Positions 33,322 through 41,661 are shown, counted from the first letter of the stretch. The stretch is 64,000 bases of DNA from Hydrogenophaga crassostreae (GCF_001761385.1 NZ_CP017476.1:3523501-3587500); one strand, 5' to 3'. Notes: generated by a model not told the origin, from the sequence alone. Numbers and translations are program-made.

Positions 33322-33676
33322 TTCATCCTACATTTCTATAGGTGACCATAGCGTTGGAATTGAGATTGAAGCCACCCTGAACACCGGTACCAGGCGGGAG
33401 TAGAGAACGCCAGCCAGCGGTGTTTCCATTTGAAGAGTTCACGATTCAACGACGGGTATGCAGCGACTCCTGCCCTTCGGTCTCCGCGACTGAACTCACG
33501 CAGACTGCCACCTACCGGTCATTGACTAGCTCGCCCCCTAGGCAGATCAATGCTCGGTACGAAGGGTGCGGCGGTCAGTCATTGAGAGGGTGAGCGTCCT
33601 GCAACCCTTAACAATATCTGACAGTCGCTGAAGACTGTTTACATATCGCGTGTTCGCTGGTAACAGAAATGGTGGG
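33322..33676. other. Left edge of the accessory island, no gene
   Basis: Base composition becomes less GC-rich and codon-like structure disappears. Two GTCATTGA words (33518 and 33577) and several short inverted repeats are visible, but no tRNA, integrase or direct-repeat attachment site was found. It looks like remnant or boundary DNA. Confidence 0.4.
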
Positions 33677-34807
33677 TCAGAGCAGGTGAGGCTTGGGTGG
33701 AGTATCGTGCATGAAGCTGTTGCTCTTCCATTCGCTATCCATGGCGGTGATGCGGTGGATAAACGCGTTGCTTATGTCGTCTGAGTAGTCGATGAGCCCG
33801 CGCAGCAAGTTGAAGGTTTCCGTCTGCGTGGCGCTCCAGCCATTCTTGCGCTCTAACAGCTCTGGCAGTCGATGCTCCTCGACGAAGTCCTGATACTTGC
33901 CAATCAGGCCCACGACTACGTCGGCGAGTTGGATGCCGGGATCGGCCTTGGAGTCTGAGAACCGATAGTCGATGCCCTGCGCGCGCTGCTTGAAGCCATC
34001 GGCGTTGAGGCTCTTCTCGACTTGGATTTCGCGATCGAAGACGTGCGTGGCGTTCTCAAACAACAGGATCGGCATCGTAAAGAACGAGCTGAAACTGCCG
34101 ATGAGTACGTCGGGGTTGCCCCCCTTAAGGAAGGGTAGCTCGGTCAGCACCTTTGCCTTGCGAACCATCTCCTTGAGCATCCCGGTGGGCAAGTTTGTCG
34201 CCGTAGGTCTGTGCACGTTGAGGAAAGCCTCCACGTCCGCGATGAATGCCCCGGCCTTGCCACTCTGGATGCTAGGGTAGTCGTGGCGACGCATCAGGCC
34301 CAAGAAGGCCGGCTTGTCCAAGCAGGCGATGAGGTAGAGCTCGTTTTTCATCTCGCGCCGCGCATCACTGAACGCTTCGAAATGTTTGCTGGCGATGATC
34401 GAATCGACGATGTCCACAATGGACCAATAGACGATGTTGATGCTCGAGTAGTGGATTGCCAGCCGCTGCTCGGTCAGCCAACCCAAGAAGCGCGACATCT
34501 TGCGCGACGCCAGGGCCGCCTCGAAATCGCCGCTGGCGACGTGCTTGAACTTGATCTCGGACGCGTTGTCCTGCATGCCCAGTGCCTCGCGCAGCGGCGC
34601 GATGTCCGGCAAGGCTTGCCCCTTTTGCAAGACGATACCGCCGAGGACGAAGTTCTTGTGAACTTCGACGTTAGTCCCCGCGTCGGTCAGCGTGAGCTTG
34701 CGGATGTTGTTGGTCTCGTCGTAGAAGAAGGCTAACTCGTCGTCGGCCCGGCGGATGCCGTGGACCGCGATCATCATTTCGCGCATCTCAGCCCAGTCGA
34801 ATGCCAT
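33677..34807 (-). CDS. DUF3800-like protein of the putative conflict operon
   Basis: A 376-residue soluble protein resembling DUF3800 enzymes. The N-terminal acidic motif is FFYDETNN (Asp30, Glu31), followed by the strand KNFVLGGIVLQKG. The C-terminal acidic motif is KADPGIQLADVVVGLIG (Asp289, Asp296). In DUF3800 these carboxylates form an RNase-H-like metal site, so nuclease activity is plausible. A TAGGAG SD precedes ATG 34807, and the gene starts 14 bp after the HNH gene. It is the third protein-coding partner downstream of the ATPase. The family match is by motif only. Confidence 0.6.
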   Translation of the reverse strand: MAFDWAEMREMMIAVHGIRRADDELAFFYDETNNIRKLTLTDAGTNVEVHKNFVLGGIVLQKGQALPDIAPLREALGMQDNASEIKFKHVASGDFEAALASRKMSRFLGWLTEQRLAIHYSSINIVYWSIVDIVDSIIASKHFEAFSDARREMKNELYLIACLDKPAFLGLMRRHDYPSIQSGKAGAFIADVEAFLNVHRPTATNLPTGMLKEMVRKAKVLTELPFLKGGNPDVLIGSFSSFFTMPILLFENATHVFDREIQVEKSLNADGFKQRAQGIDYRFSDSKADPGIQLADVVVGLIGKYQDFVEEHRLPELLERKNGWSATQTETFNLLRGLIDYSDDISNAFIHRITAMDSEWKSNSFMHDTPPKPHLL

Positions 34808-34821
34808 GGGACTCCTAGGGC

Positions 34822-35907
34822 TCAGCCGGCCTTGTGTTCGTCGTCCGGCTCGGCCACGGTGTCGGGCAGGTCGATGAGCTGGTCGTATGAGAAGTTCATG
34901 AACGTGCTCTCGCCGCGAACCAGATCGACGCCGCTCATGTCGAAGAACTTGAATCCAGTCCTGCCGTATCGCAGTTGGTGATCGACATCAGACCAGGTGT
35001 TTGACCACCGGGCGGTGGTGAACTTCCCCGCCTCGAGCTGCTTGCGGTCTTCAATGTGCATGGGCAGTGCGATTTGGAAAACGTGGTTGCTGAGCTGCAA
35101 GACGAACTGCATGTAGAGGCAGTCGTCGGAGCTCTCGGGCTTCCGCCGCAGCAGCCAGCAAGCCACCCGGTCGTTGGGCAGCGGACCAGGCGCGAATTGG
35201 TAGAGGATATTCAGCGGCCGGTAGGGATAGCTCTCGAACGTGTGGGTTGGCTGAAGAATCCACTTCTTCAAGTGGGCACACCGCTGCTCCTCCTCCGGCG
35301 GCATCACCGCAATCGCCATCTTCACCAGGCATTTGAAGACGCCCATGGGCACGTAGGCCGGCCGGTCGAGCGTGATCTTGATGGTCCGGGTCGCCTCGTC
35401 GAGCTCGTGGCGGACATCGTTGACCCCCATGAGGATCTTGAGGCCGTGGCGCACCGCGCCCGCTCCTGTCTCGGCTGGCGTAGAGGCCACGGTGGCGTCG
35501 ATGCGAAACTTCTTGTCGTTGGACTTGATGGAGGGGACGCCTTCCTTTCCTTTGATGCGGCCCAAGCTACGCCACGGCAGCGTCCACTTGCCGAAGTCGT
35601 CTTCGATCCGCTTGGCAAAGTCGGCGTTGCAGGTATCGCACTCCCCGTAGTCGAAGAGCCAGTCATTGCCTACTTGGTCCGGGATGGCGTGGGCGAGCTT
35701 TTTGAACTTGACCTCAGGCGAGGTCCGCCCGCAGTAGCGGCAGAATTGCTTGCCCTTGTCGCCAAGGTAGACGCGTTCACTGTCCGGCCGGAAGGCGAAA
35801 AATTTGACAATGTCGTAGCGCGCTTTGAACCATTCCAGGCGCTCGACCAAGGCGTTGTGGATTTCCTCGCGGAGCTGCGCGGCGTCGGTTTCGGCAGACT
35901 GTGTCAT
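34822..35907 (-). CDS. HNH_5-type predicted endonuclease
   Basis: A 361-residue protein with an N-terminal treble-clef HNH module: Cys56-x2-Cys59, His73 in LAHAIPDQVGN and Cys90-x2-Cys93-Asn94, then FAKRIEDDFGKW. This order (CxxC, HxxP, CxxCN, IE) is that of HNH_5 nucleases. The remaining 250 residues, unrecognised, presumably choose the target or bind the ATPase. Its ATG lies 3 bp after the stop of a 50-residue ORF and has no Shine-Dalgarno of its own, so translation is probably coupled to that ORF. Confidence 0.75.
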   Translation of the reverse strand: MTQSAETDAAQLREEIHNALVERLEWFKARYDIVKFFAFRPDSERVYLGDKGKQFCRYCGRTSPEVKFKKLAHAIPDQVGNDWLFDYGECDTCNADFAKRIEDDFGKWTLPWRSLGRIKGKEGVPSIKSNDKKFRIDATVASTPAETGAGAVRHGLKILMGVNDVRHELDEATRTIKITLDRPAYVPMGVFKCLVKMAIAVMPPEEEQRCAHLKKWILQPTHTFESYPYRPLNILYQFAPGPLPNDRVACWLLRRKPESSDDCLYMQFVLQLSNHVFQIALPMHIEDRKQLEAGKFTTARWSNTWSDVDHQLRYGRTGFKFFDMSGVDLVRGESTFMNFSYDQLIDLPDTVAEPDDEHKAG

Positions 35908-35910
35908 GGC

Positions 35911-36063
35911 TTAGCTCGTGGAGCGCAGTCGCCCGAATGGAGTTGAGGGAGTCCCTGTCCATTCTAAGAGAGCTTCCGCAGCGCACTCGAAACAAGGCTT
36001 GTAGCCTGCAAGCTCGGTCAATGTGTCTGGAAGAACTCTCGCACCAAACGTTATCCCGCCCAT
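35911..36063 (-). CDS. Small 50-residue protein between ATPase and HNH genes
   Basis: A short ORF with an excellent Shine-Dalgarno (GAGGAGAAGAG directly before the ATG) and a TAA stop 3 bp before the HNH start codon. The product begins MGGITFGARVLPDTLTELAG and has a CxxC pair in KPCFECAAEALLEW. No family is recognised. Its placement between an ABC ATPase and a nuclease mirrors the small middle component of three-component ABC systems; that link is an inference. The strong ribosome site and coupling to the next gene argue that it is translated. Confidence 0.6.
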   Translation of the reverse strand: MGGITFGARVLPDTLTELAGYKPCFECAAEALLEWTGTPSTPFGRLRSTS

Positions 36064-36151
36064 CTCTTCTCCTCATGTTTTCGAATGTTCAGACGGTATC
36101 TAACAACACTTGAAGCATCTCGACCGTAGGGCCATATCGCACAGATCACCT

Positions 36152-38320
36152 CTAGGCCATCGCCACAACCTCCGAGTACAGATGCCGCAGATGGTGGTCC
36201 GACATGTCCAGGATTGGCTCGTACATGAACGAATTCAGGTGGATGTTCTCAGGCGTCATAAGGAGAACGCGTTGAATGACACAAAGGTTTTCGGTGTCGG
36301 CGGGGAACTGATTCTGATAGCGCTTCAACAGCGCTGGGGTCTGGTTGGCAGTGATGCTTGCAAGCCAGACTGCATCGTTGATCTTGGCCGCCATGAAGCT
36401 CTCCGCCCGCAAACGTGTAGCAATAGCCAAGACCACCTTGTTTTCGAAATTGATTCCGTCGGCGGCCTGCAGGCAGGCCGCCGCCTCGGTGGCGAGGACG
36501 TCAACGATAGTTGTCGCACCGTTGGTTGACTGTCCGGTGATCCCAAAAAGGTTGATGTAAATCGCATCGAGCTCTGCAACAGTTATTTGCGCCGTGTCCG
36601 CTTTCCAGTGAAGCAGCGACGTCAAGCATAGGTAGTCGGTGTCGTTCACACCTTTCGTGTATTCAATGAGATTGCGCATGAAGGGGATGCAGCAAATCTT
36701 CTTCCGGTCTTCCTTGAAGAAGCCCGGCTTCCAGACATTGCTGAAGACGTTGCGCACACCTTGGGCCGCTTCGAGTGTGACTCCAGCGGATGTCTTCGAA
36801 ACCATGAAGCAGTTCTTCCGTGAAACAAGGTTTCGGCTCTCGATGGTTCGATAGAAGTCGAAGTTGTGGGTGAGGATGAGCAACTTGAAGTGCTGATCCT
36901 CCGCTAGGTCGGAGAGGTATTGGATGATGGCGTACTTGTTTTTGTAGTCGAACGAGTCGGCAATGTCGTCAACGATGAGTAGGGTCTCCTGGCCGGCGGA
37001 GCGACGCATCTCAATGTCAAAGAGCATGTTTAAGACGTGAAACGCCTTCTTCTCGCCGGTGCTGAGCGTCTGCAACAAGGCATCGCGCTCAACCGGGGCA
37101 TGGTCGTTTCCATCTTTGAACACGAAGCCCAGGCGCGGTGCAGTGTCTTTGCCAAGTACGACCTGAACCTTGTTTGCCACCTCGAGATGGAACGGGACAA
37201 TGAATCGGGTGTTGAAGATGTCGATGACCGCCTGCCATTGAGTGTGCTCTTGAGCGGCCTGCGCCTCAATCTCTGCTGATCGCACGGCTGCTTGATCTAC
37301 CTTGCTAAGGAGGTCGGCACACATAGCGTGATTCACTTTGAGGTATGCCATCCAAAGCTTCTTCTTGAGCGCAGCCGGGTCAGCGAGCTCCGGCAGCAGC
37401 TCTTCGTGACTCTGCAGGTAGGCCTCGAATTCACGGAGCTGAGCGTTCTTCTGTATCTGCTTCTCAAGCGCTTCGTACTTTGTGCGAAGTGCCGCATCTT
37501 CAGATATTTTGGCTCGCTCCGCGTCAATAAGCGCTTGGAGTTCAGCCTCAGAGGTAATTTCCTGCTTCTCGTCCCCATTGAGGCTCACAGAATGCTTGGC
37601 TTTGAAAAAGCCGCTGCTCTTCAGCTCTTTTGCCACGTTGGTGGCCTCGTAATAGTTGAAGCCGCCTTTCCTGAAGTATTTAGACGCAGCGAGCAGCTCG
37701 TTGTACTTTTTTGTGTAGTCGTCGATTGACGCCCGGAAGTCGGCATTGGCTAGGAACGCTACGACCCGTTCGTCGTTCATGACGTCGTATGGCACATCCT
37801 TAAGGACTGGCTCCCAGTCCTTATCCAGCTCGTCCTTCAGGCTCGCCAGCGCTGCGTCGAACTCCCCTCCGGAGGGCATAAAAGTTGACAAAACCTCGCG
37901 GTCCACCGGGCGCTTGGTTTTAGCTGTCGTCTTGAGCGCGCTCACCAAAGCAGAGCGCGCAGACGTGACTCCCGCGTGCAGGGCTTCGTACTCCTGCCGG
38001 AGCGCTGCATTTACCAGTAGGGTCGCGGTACCGTCACCTTTGCTTGCGAACTCCTCGTAAGGCCTTAGGACGATCACATCGCCGGCAGGAAGGTCGACGT
38101 TGTTTTCGTTCTGGACTACGCGCGTTGTGGCTCGGTGCGGGAAGATCCGATCACGCGATTGCTTGCCGTCCGCGATGTCTTGAAAGGTGTTGGCCAACGA
38201 ACTTTTCATCGCACCGTTGGGCGCGTAGATGGCAACCGCGGAAGTGCCTGCGAATTCCAATACCACGTCGAGCTTTCGAATGCCATAGCAATGCTCGAGC
38301 TGAAGTTTCAGCTTATTCAT
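36152..38320 (-). CDS. SMC/RloC-like ABC ATPase with altered Walker A
   Basis: A 722-residue AAA_13-type ATPase. The nucleotide motif at residues 33-41 is APNGAMKSS (Lys39), in which both flanking glycines of the usual GxNGxGKS are replaced. A coiled-coil insertion with Leu/Glu heptads spans about 175-350. The ABC signature LSTGEKKAF, Walker B LLIVDDIAD (Asp451, Asp452) and H-loop LILTHNFDF follow, so the second half of the site is intact. The C-terminal 220 residues are a unique helical domain. AAGGGAGAG precedes the start. It is the first gene of the operon and likely the sensor or motor of a nuclease-based conflict system. Confidence 0.82.
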   Translation of the reverse strand: MNKLKLQLEHCYGIRKLDVVLEFAGTSAVAIYAPNGAMKSSLANTFQDIADGKQSRDRIFPHRATTRVVQNENNVDLPAGDVIVLRPYEEFASKGDGTATLLVNAALRQEYEALHAGVTSARSALVSALKTTAKTKRPVDREVLSTFMPSGGEFDAALASLKDELDKDWEPVLKDVPYDVMNDERVVAFLANADFRASIDDYTKKYNELLAASKYFRKGGFNYYEATNVAKELKSSGFFKAKHSVSLNGDEKQEITSEAELQALIDAERAKISEDAALRTKYEALEKQIQKNAQLREFEAYLQSHEELLPELADPAALKKKLWMAYLKVNHAMCADLLSKVDQAAVRSAEIEAQAAQEHTQWQAVIDIFNTRFIVPFHLEVANKVQVVLGKDTAPRLGFVFKDGNDHAPVERDALLQTLSTGEKKAFHVLNMLFDIEMRRSAGQETLLIVDDIADSFDYKNKYAIIQYLSDLAEDQHFKLLILTHNFDFYRTIESRNLVSRKNCFMVSKTSAGVTLEAAQGVRNVFSNVWKPGFFKEDRKKICCIPFMRNLIEYTKGVNDTDYLCLTSLLHWKADTAQITVAELDAIYINLFGITGQSTNGATTIVDVLATEAAACLQAADGINFENKVVLAIATRLRAESFMAAKINDAVWLASITANQTPALLKRYQNQFPADTENLCVIQRVLLMTPENIHLNSFMYEPILDMSDHHLRHLYSEVVAMA

Positions 38321-38531
38321 CTTCTCTCCCTTTACAGCAGTCGTATCCTACTTCGTATTTACGGAAAGGATGTGGCGTTGATTGCCCGCGATTCAGCTAC
38401 CTTGATGCTAGCGCGATCAACCGTGAAATCATTTCCGCACGCCGAGTGCCCTGCGCCGTAGCCAGCCGTTGAATGTCCGGGCATGACATCAGCAGCTGCT
38501 CAAGTTGCCAGCCGCGATTGCCTCAGATCAG

Positions 38532-38559
38532 ACTTGAAGCGTCGTTCGACGTTTCAAGT
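38532..38559. promoter_or_regulatory. 28-bp palindrome between divergent island genes
   Basis: Arms ACTTGAAGCGTCG and CGACGTTTCAAGT flank a central TT; 12 of 13 positions pair perfectly and the other is a G-T wobble. It sits in the 351-bp gap between the ATPase operon and the PD-(D/E)XK gene, where a shared operator would be expected; a stable RNA hairpin is the alternative. The rest of the gap (38321-38671) holds no gene. Confidence 0.5.
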
Positions 38560-38671
38560 GCTGCTTAGCAGCGAAGGCAGGCGGTCAGACTAGTGTTTAG
38601 GTTCCCAGGTAGTTGCTGCTGGGCAGCATCAGATGGTTAACAATCGCGAGGTAAAACCTGAGGAGGGGAAT

Positions 38672-39241
38672 GTGAGCGATTGGGAATTTCTGTATGAGAT
38701 GCACGACCGTGGTTATAGCGCTGCGGACATTGCTGATGCTGCGGGCTCTGGCGCAGCGCCCTGGGAGTGGGCGCAAATCGATAGAGAATGGGCTAAAGCG
38801 CAGCTTGACGGCGAGCCAAAGGAGGATGCCAACTCAATCGCAGCTGCCGGCAGCAGAGAGGGTTTTCCGTTCAGCATCCTTGAGCAGACAGAAATTTTCC
38901 GAGATCTGGTTGACTGTGCGGCACGTCATTTCGAAAACACTGGCCGATACCTGCAGGTCTGGGGCGAACTCGGAGAAATTTACGCGGAAATCAAGTTTGG
39001 GCTTCGCCGGCATGCGACACACACGCCCGGGTCAGACGGTACGATTGACGGCAAGCTTGTTGAGGTGAAGACGATCTCGCCCGAAAAAACCAACGACTTC
39101 GTATTGGTCAAGAGCCAGGGCAAGTTTGAGCAGTTGCTTATCGTCCGCATTGATCGGGATTTCCAGTTCCGCAGCAAACTTATCGACCGTGGCGACTTGA
39201 ATGGTGGCACGGGCAAGCATCTCCGCGGGCGGTTTGAATAG
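38672..39241 (+). CDS. PD-(D/E)XK nuclease-like protein
   Basis: A 189-residue soluble protein starting at GTG 38672, which has a near-perfect AGGAGGGG ribosome site five bases away; an in-frame ATG at 38633 is less likely. The C-terminal half carries a nuclease-like core: helix VWGELGEIYAEIKFG (Glu102), Asp122/Asp126 in PGSDGTIDGKL and Glu131-Val-Lys133 in LVEVKTIS, then FVLVKSQGKFEQLLIVRID. This matches the E...D...ExK order of restriction-endonuclease-like folds. The N-terminus is helical with a HTH-like RGYSAADIADAAG. It diverges from the ATPase operon. Confidence 0.65.
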   Translation: MSDWEFLYEMHDRGYSAADIADAAGSGAAPWEWAQIDREWAKAQLDGEPKEDANSIAAAGSREGFPFSILEQTEIFRDLVDCAARHFENTGRYLQVWGELGEIYAEIKFGLRRHATHTPGSDGTIDGKLVEVKTISPEKTNDFVLVKSQGKFEQLLIVRIDRDFQFRSKLIDRGDLNGGTGKHLRGRFE

Positions 39242-39466
39242 TGCGAGGGCAAAGGGGCATGAGCAAGCGGATGCGAGAGCAGATCGAATAGCGGCTTAAT
39301 GTCGCGAAGAGCCGGGCGCCTCGGCGGGAAGGAGTCGCTCGGCACCTCGTGCGGCACCTCGCTGTCGAGTGGCCACTGCTGAAGGTGCTGCGGTCGGTCG
39401 CCTCGCAGGATGACGAATGGCAGGTTCCGGCGGCGGCTGTCATTGAGCTGCAAAACCTGGCCGACT
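39242..39466. other. Intergenic stretch without a gene
   Basis: Between the nuclease-like gene and the first structured repeat. The open frames on both strands have no recognisable homology; nothing further is seen. Confidence 0.4.
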
Positions 39467-39521
39467 GCTGTCAGCCTTCATGCGACCTTCGATTTTTTTA
39501 AGTTCGGCTGTGCAGCGGTTG
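39467..39521. repeat. Structured direct repeat, copy 1
   Basis: Positions 39472-39521 match 40343-40392 at 45 of 50 positions, same orientation. The element folds on itself: GCTG/CAGC outer arms, CAGCC/GGCTG inner arms and an A/T-rich tip. It lies 60 bp beyond the stop codon of the GreA-like gene. Confidence 0.75.
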
Positions 39522-39581
39522 CAACCATTGATGCTGCCCCGTGAGTTCACGGTTTGGGCTTCACAGCTGCATCCTTGCGGC

Positions 39582-40064
39582 TCAATGAACCCTCAGCACC
39601 TCAAACCGCTGTCGGACTGGAGCGACTCGTATCGAGACCTCATCACCCTCGCATTTACCCAGCATTGCCCTGCCCAAAGGGGATTCGCTGCTGATGACCT
39701 GAACGAGCTGAGCGCCGCTGACCAACTTCATGCTACCCCCCTCCGGGCCGAGGAAGAGCTGTTGCTGCTTGTCGTCGGAATCGACCAGGCAGACCAGCGC
39801 GCCGAGCTGTATACCTATGCTGGCGTCGTAGGGGCTCGGGCGGAATTGGCGCCAATGGGCCATCGCCTGGCTTATGGCTGCGGCGCGACGAGCTTGGCCG
39901 GTGGCCAGGTAGGCGGCTTCGAGTCCCAAAGTGTCGTATTTGTTTTCAGCGATGTTTTCTTCGTGAGTCGCCGTTTCATGGGCCGCCCGCATTGCCTGTT
40001 CGGCTTGCAGCAGGTCTTCGGCGAGCCGTTCCAGCACCTGCTGCTGCAGCAAGAATTTATCCAT
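39582..40064 (-). CDS. GreA/GreB-like transcription factor
   Basis: A 160-residue protein with an N-terminal coiled coil (FLLQQQVLERLAEDLLQAEQ to ATHEENIAENKYDTLGLEAA) and a C-terminal FKBP-like domain (LFLGPEGGSMKLVSGAQLVQ, SPLGRAMLGKCEGDEVSI). This is the GreA/GreB architecture, and the acidic EENIAENKYD tip could reach into the RNA polymerase secondary channel. It is not the housekeeping gene, being divergent and lying in an accessory region, flanked by two copies of a 50-bp structured repeat. The start lacks a clear Shine-Dalgarno. Confidence 0.78.
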   Translation of the reverse strand: MDKFLLQQQVLERLAEDLLQAEQAMRAAHETATHEENIAENKYDTLGLEAAYLATGQARRAAAISQAMAHWRQFRPSPYDASIGIQLGALVCLVDSDDKQQQLFLGPEGGSMKLVSGAQLVQVISSESPLGRAMLGKCEGDEVSIRVAPVRQRFEVLRVH

Positions 40065-40331
40065 GATGAAAGATCGGTATCTCGAACAAGCGGGGGTGGG
40101 CCATGATTATGAAGGGCTCCATCAGCCTTCCTTCTGTTGGCCGCAGGTCAACTTCAGCTATGGGTGGGGTTCCGCCGGTGGACAGGAGCAGCAGAAGTCA
40201 TCCGAGGGCCGATAGGTAGGCTGCGCTGCGCGAGTGACCGGTTGAATCCGCCGTTGTGCAGCGGTCATCCGCCTTGTTGAAGGTCTTGCGACGGGTTTCG
40301 GTTCGGGCTGCCGTTCAGCTGCCGACTCTTA

Positions 40332-40392
40332 GCGGCTGCATACAGCCTTCATGCGAACTTCGATCATTTCAAGTTCGGCTGTGCCGCGGTTG
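40332..40392. repeat. Structured direct repeat, copy 2
   Basis: Second copy of the 50-bp repeat. It forms an extended imperfect palindrome: GCGGC (40332-40336) with GCCGC (40383-40387), CAGCC (40343-40347) with GGCTG (40377-40381), and GAACTT (40355-40360) with AAGTTC (40371-40376). The outer-arm change relative to copy 1 preserves pairing. Confidence 0.75.
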
Positions 40393-40684
40393 AGGTCGGT
40401 GTCGAACGCGACGTGAACTCTTGCTCTGCACCTGTAAGCGGCCACGGGGGACATGGGGCATTGCAGGCGCAATGATCGGGTTAAAGGGTTCCGCCGGCAT
40501 TGGGGCCATGCCCCTGCGGATATGTATTCTGGCGACCATGACTCTCGACTGCGAACAGGTGCTCTCGCACCCTCAACATTTTTCAAGGACTGGTCTATTT
40601 GGCCTCGGTCGAGTGGTCTGAACTTCACTCGCTTCGTTTGAACCTCCTCTGGACTGCCCAAAACCAACGGGCAGCGGTCCCGGC
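40393..40684. other. Right edge of the accessory island, no gene
   Basis: No gene was recognised between the repeat and the LysR stop codon. Some short open frames exist but are unsupported. The stretch from 40065 to 40331 on the other side of the repeat is likewise without a recognisable gene. Confidence 0.4.
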
Positions 40685-41602
40685 TCAGTCCATCAAACCC
40701 GGAGCGCCCTTGGCGATCAAACGCGACCATGACACACACATGGTGGCAAAAGCCTCTGCGGCGGCCGTGGGCGCAAGCTGTCTGGGGCGCATAAGAAACG
40801 TTTCGTAGCCCGGCGCGCGTTCGACCAGCGCCAACGACGCCACAGGCCGCCCGATCAAGCTCCTCTGCACGATGCTCTGCGGGATGAGTGCCAACCAGTC
40901 GGTCCCGCTGAGCAAAGCGGCCACCTCGGTGAAGGTTTCGCAGGTGGCCGCCACGCGCGGCGGCGGCAGGCCTTGCTCGTCGAAAAACCGGGTCACGGTG
41001 CCGCCTGGCCCGCCGGGACTGCCCATCAACACCCAGTCGGCATTTTGCAGCTCGGCCAATTGCCTGGCTCCCGCCAAGGGGTGGCCCTCGCGCCCCACCA
41101 CCGTGAGCAGGCTTCGAAAGAGCCGGGTGCGAACCTGTCCAGGCCATTCGGCCCCATCGGGCAGCGCCACCAACGCCATGTCGAGCAATCCTTGTTGCAG
41201 CGCAGGGCGGATGCGCTCGTGCAAGCCCGAGGTCAGATGCAGGCTCACGTTGGGGAAGCGCGCGCGAAAGTCGGGCACCACGCGGGCCAACAACAGCGCG
41301 GTTGCCGTGGGACCGACCCCCACGTGCAATTCCCCCGCCGCGTCGTCCGCGCTGGTCGCCTCTTCCATCGCGCGGTGCGTTTCGCGCTCGATCAGCTGCG
41401 CACGCGGCAACAGCCGTTGCCCGGCCGCCGTCAGCGTTGCCCCACGCAAAGAGCGTTGAAGCAAGGTTTGGCCCAGCGAACGCTCAAGCGCTTGAATGGC
41501 GGTGGTCAGGCCCGCCTGCGATATGGCCAGGCGGCGGGCAGCGCCTCGAAAACTGCCTTCTTCGACCACCGCCAGGAAGGCGCGCAATTGCTGGAGCGTC
41601 AT
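40685..41602 (-). CDS. LysR-family regulator of the reductive dehalogenase
   Basis: A 305-residue LysR protein. Winged helix: TLQQLRAFLAVVEEGSFRGA with recognition helix ISQAGLTTAIQALERSLG. The effector domain starts ELHVGVGPTATALLL and includes VALPDGAEWPG. It is transcribed divergently from the reductive dehalogenase gene 116 bp away; two LysR-type dyads lie in between. Activation of the dehalogenase by a halogenated aromatic is the natural inference. Confidence 0.9.
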   Translation of the reverse strand: MTLQQLRAFLAVVEEGSFRGAARRLAISQAGLTTAIQALERSLGQTLLQRSLRGATLTAAGQRLLPRAQLIERETHRAMEEATSADDAAGELHVGVGPTATALLLARVVPDFRARFPNVSLHLTSGLHERIRPALQQGLLDMALVALPDGAEWPGQVRTRLFRSLLTVVGREGHPLAGARQLAELQNADWVLMGSPGGPGGTVTRFFDEQGLPPPRVAATCETFTEVAALLSGTDWLALIPQSIVQRSLIGRPVASLALVERAPGYETFLMRPRQLAPTAAAEAFATMCVSWSRLIAKGAPGLMD

Positions 41603-41614
41603 CGGAATCTTTTT

Positions 41615-41631
41615 GATCGGTTAAAGCGATC
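41615..41631. promoter_or_regulatory. LysR-type dyad 1
   Basis: GATCG-GTTAAAG-CGATC contains T-N11-A in a perfect 5+5 bp dyad, 12 bp upstream of the LysR start codon. Confidence 0.6.
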
Positions 41632-41644
41632 ACTATAAGCAATT

Positions 41645-41661
41645 GTTCACTTCCAATGAAC
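41645..41661. promoter_or_regulatory. LysR-type dyad 2
   Basis: GTTCA-CTTCCAA-TGAAC is a second T-N11-A dyad, centred exactly 30 bp (three helical turns) from dyad 1 and 57 bp before the dehalogenase start. The pair fits recognition and activation sites of a LysR tetramer. Confidence 0.6.

Noticed and set aside
39467..40392. Integron attC sites
   Set aside because: The repeats fold like attC but lack the RYYYAAC/GTTRRRY boxes, and no integrase was seen.
33322..40684. tRNA-anchored or integrase-borne genomic island with att repeats
   Set aside because: No tRNA, integrase or matching direct repeats at the two edges could be recognised.
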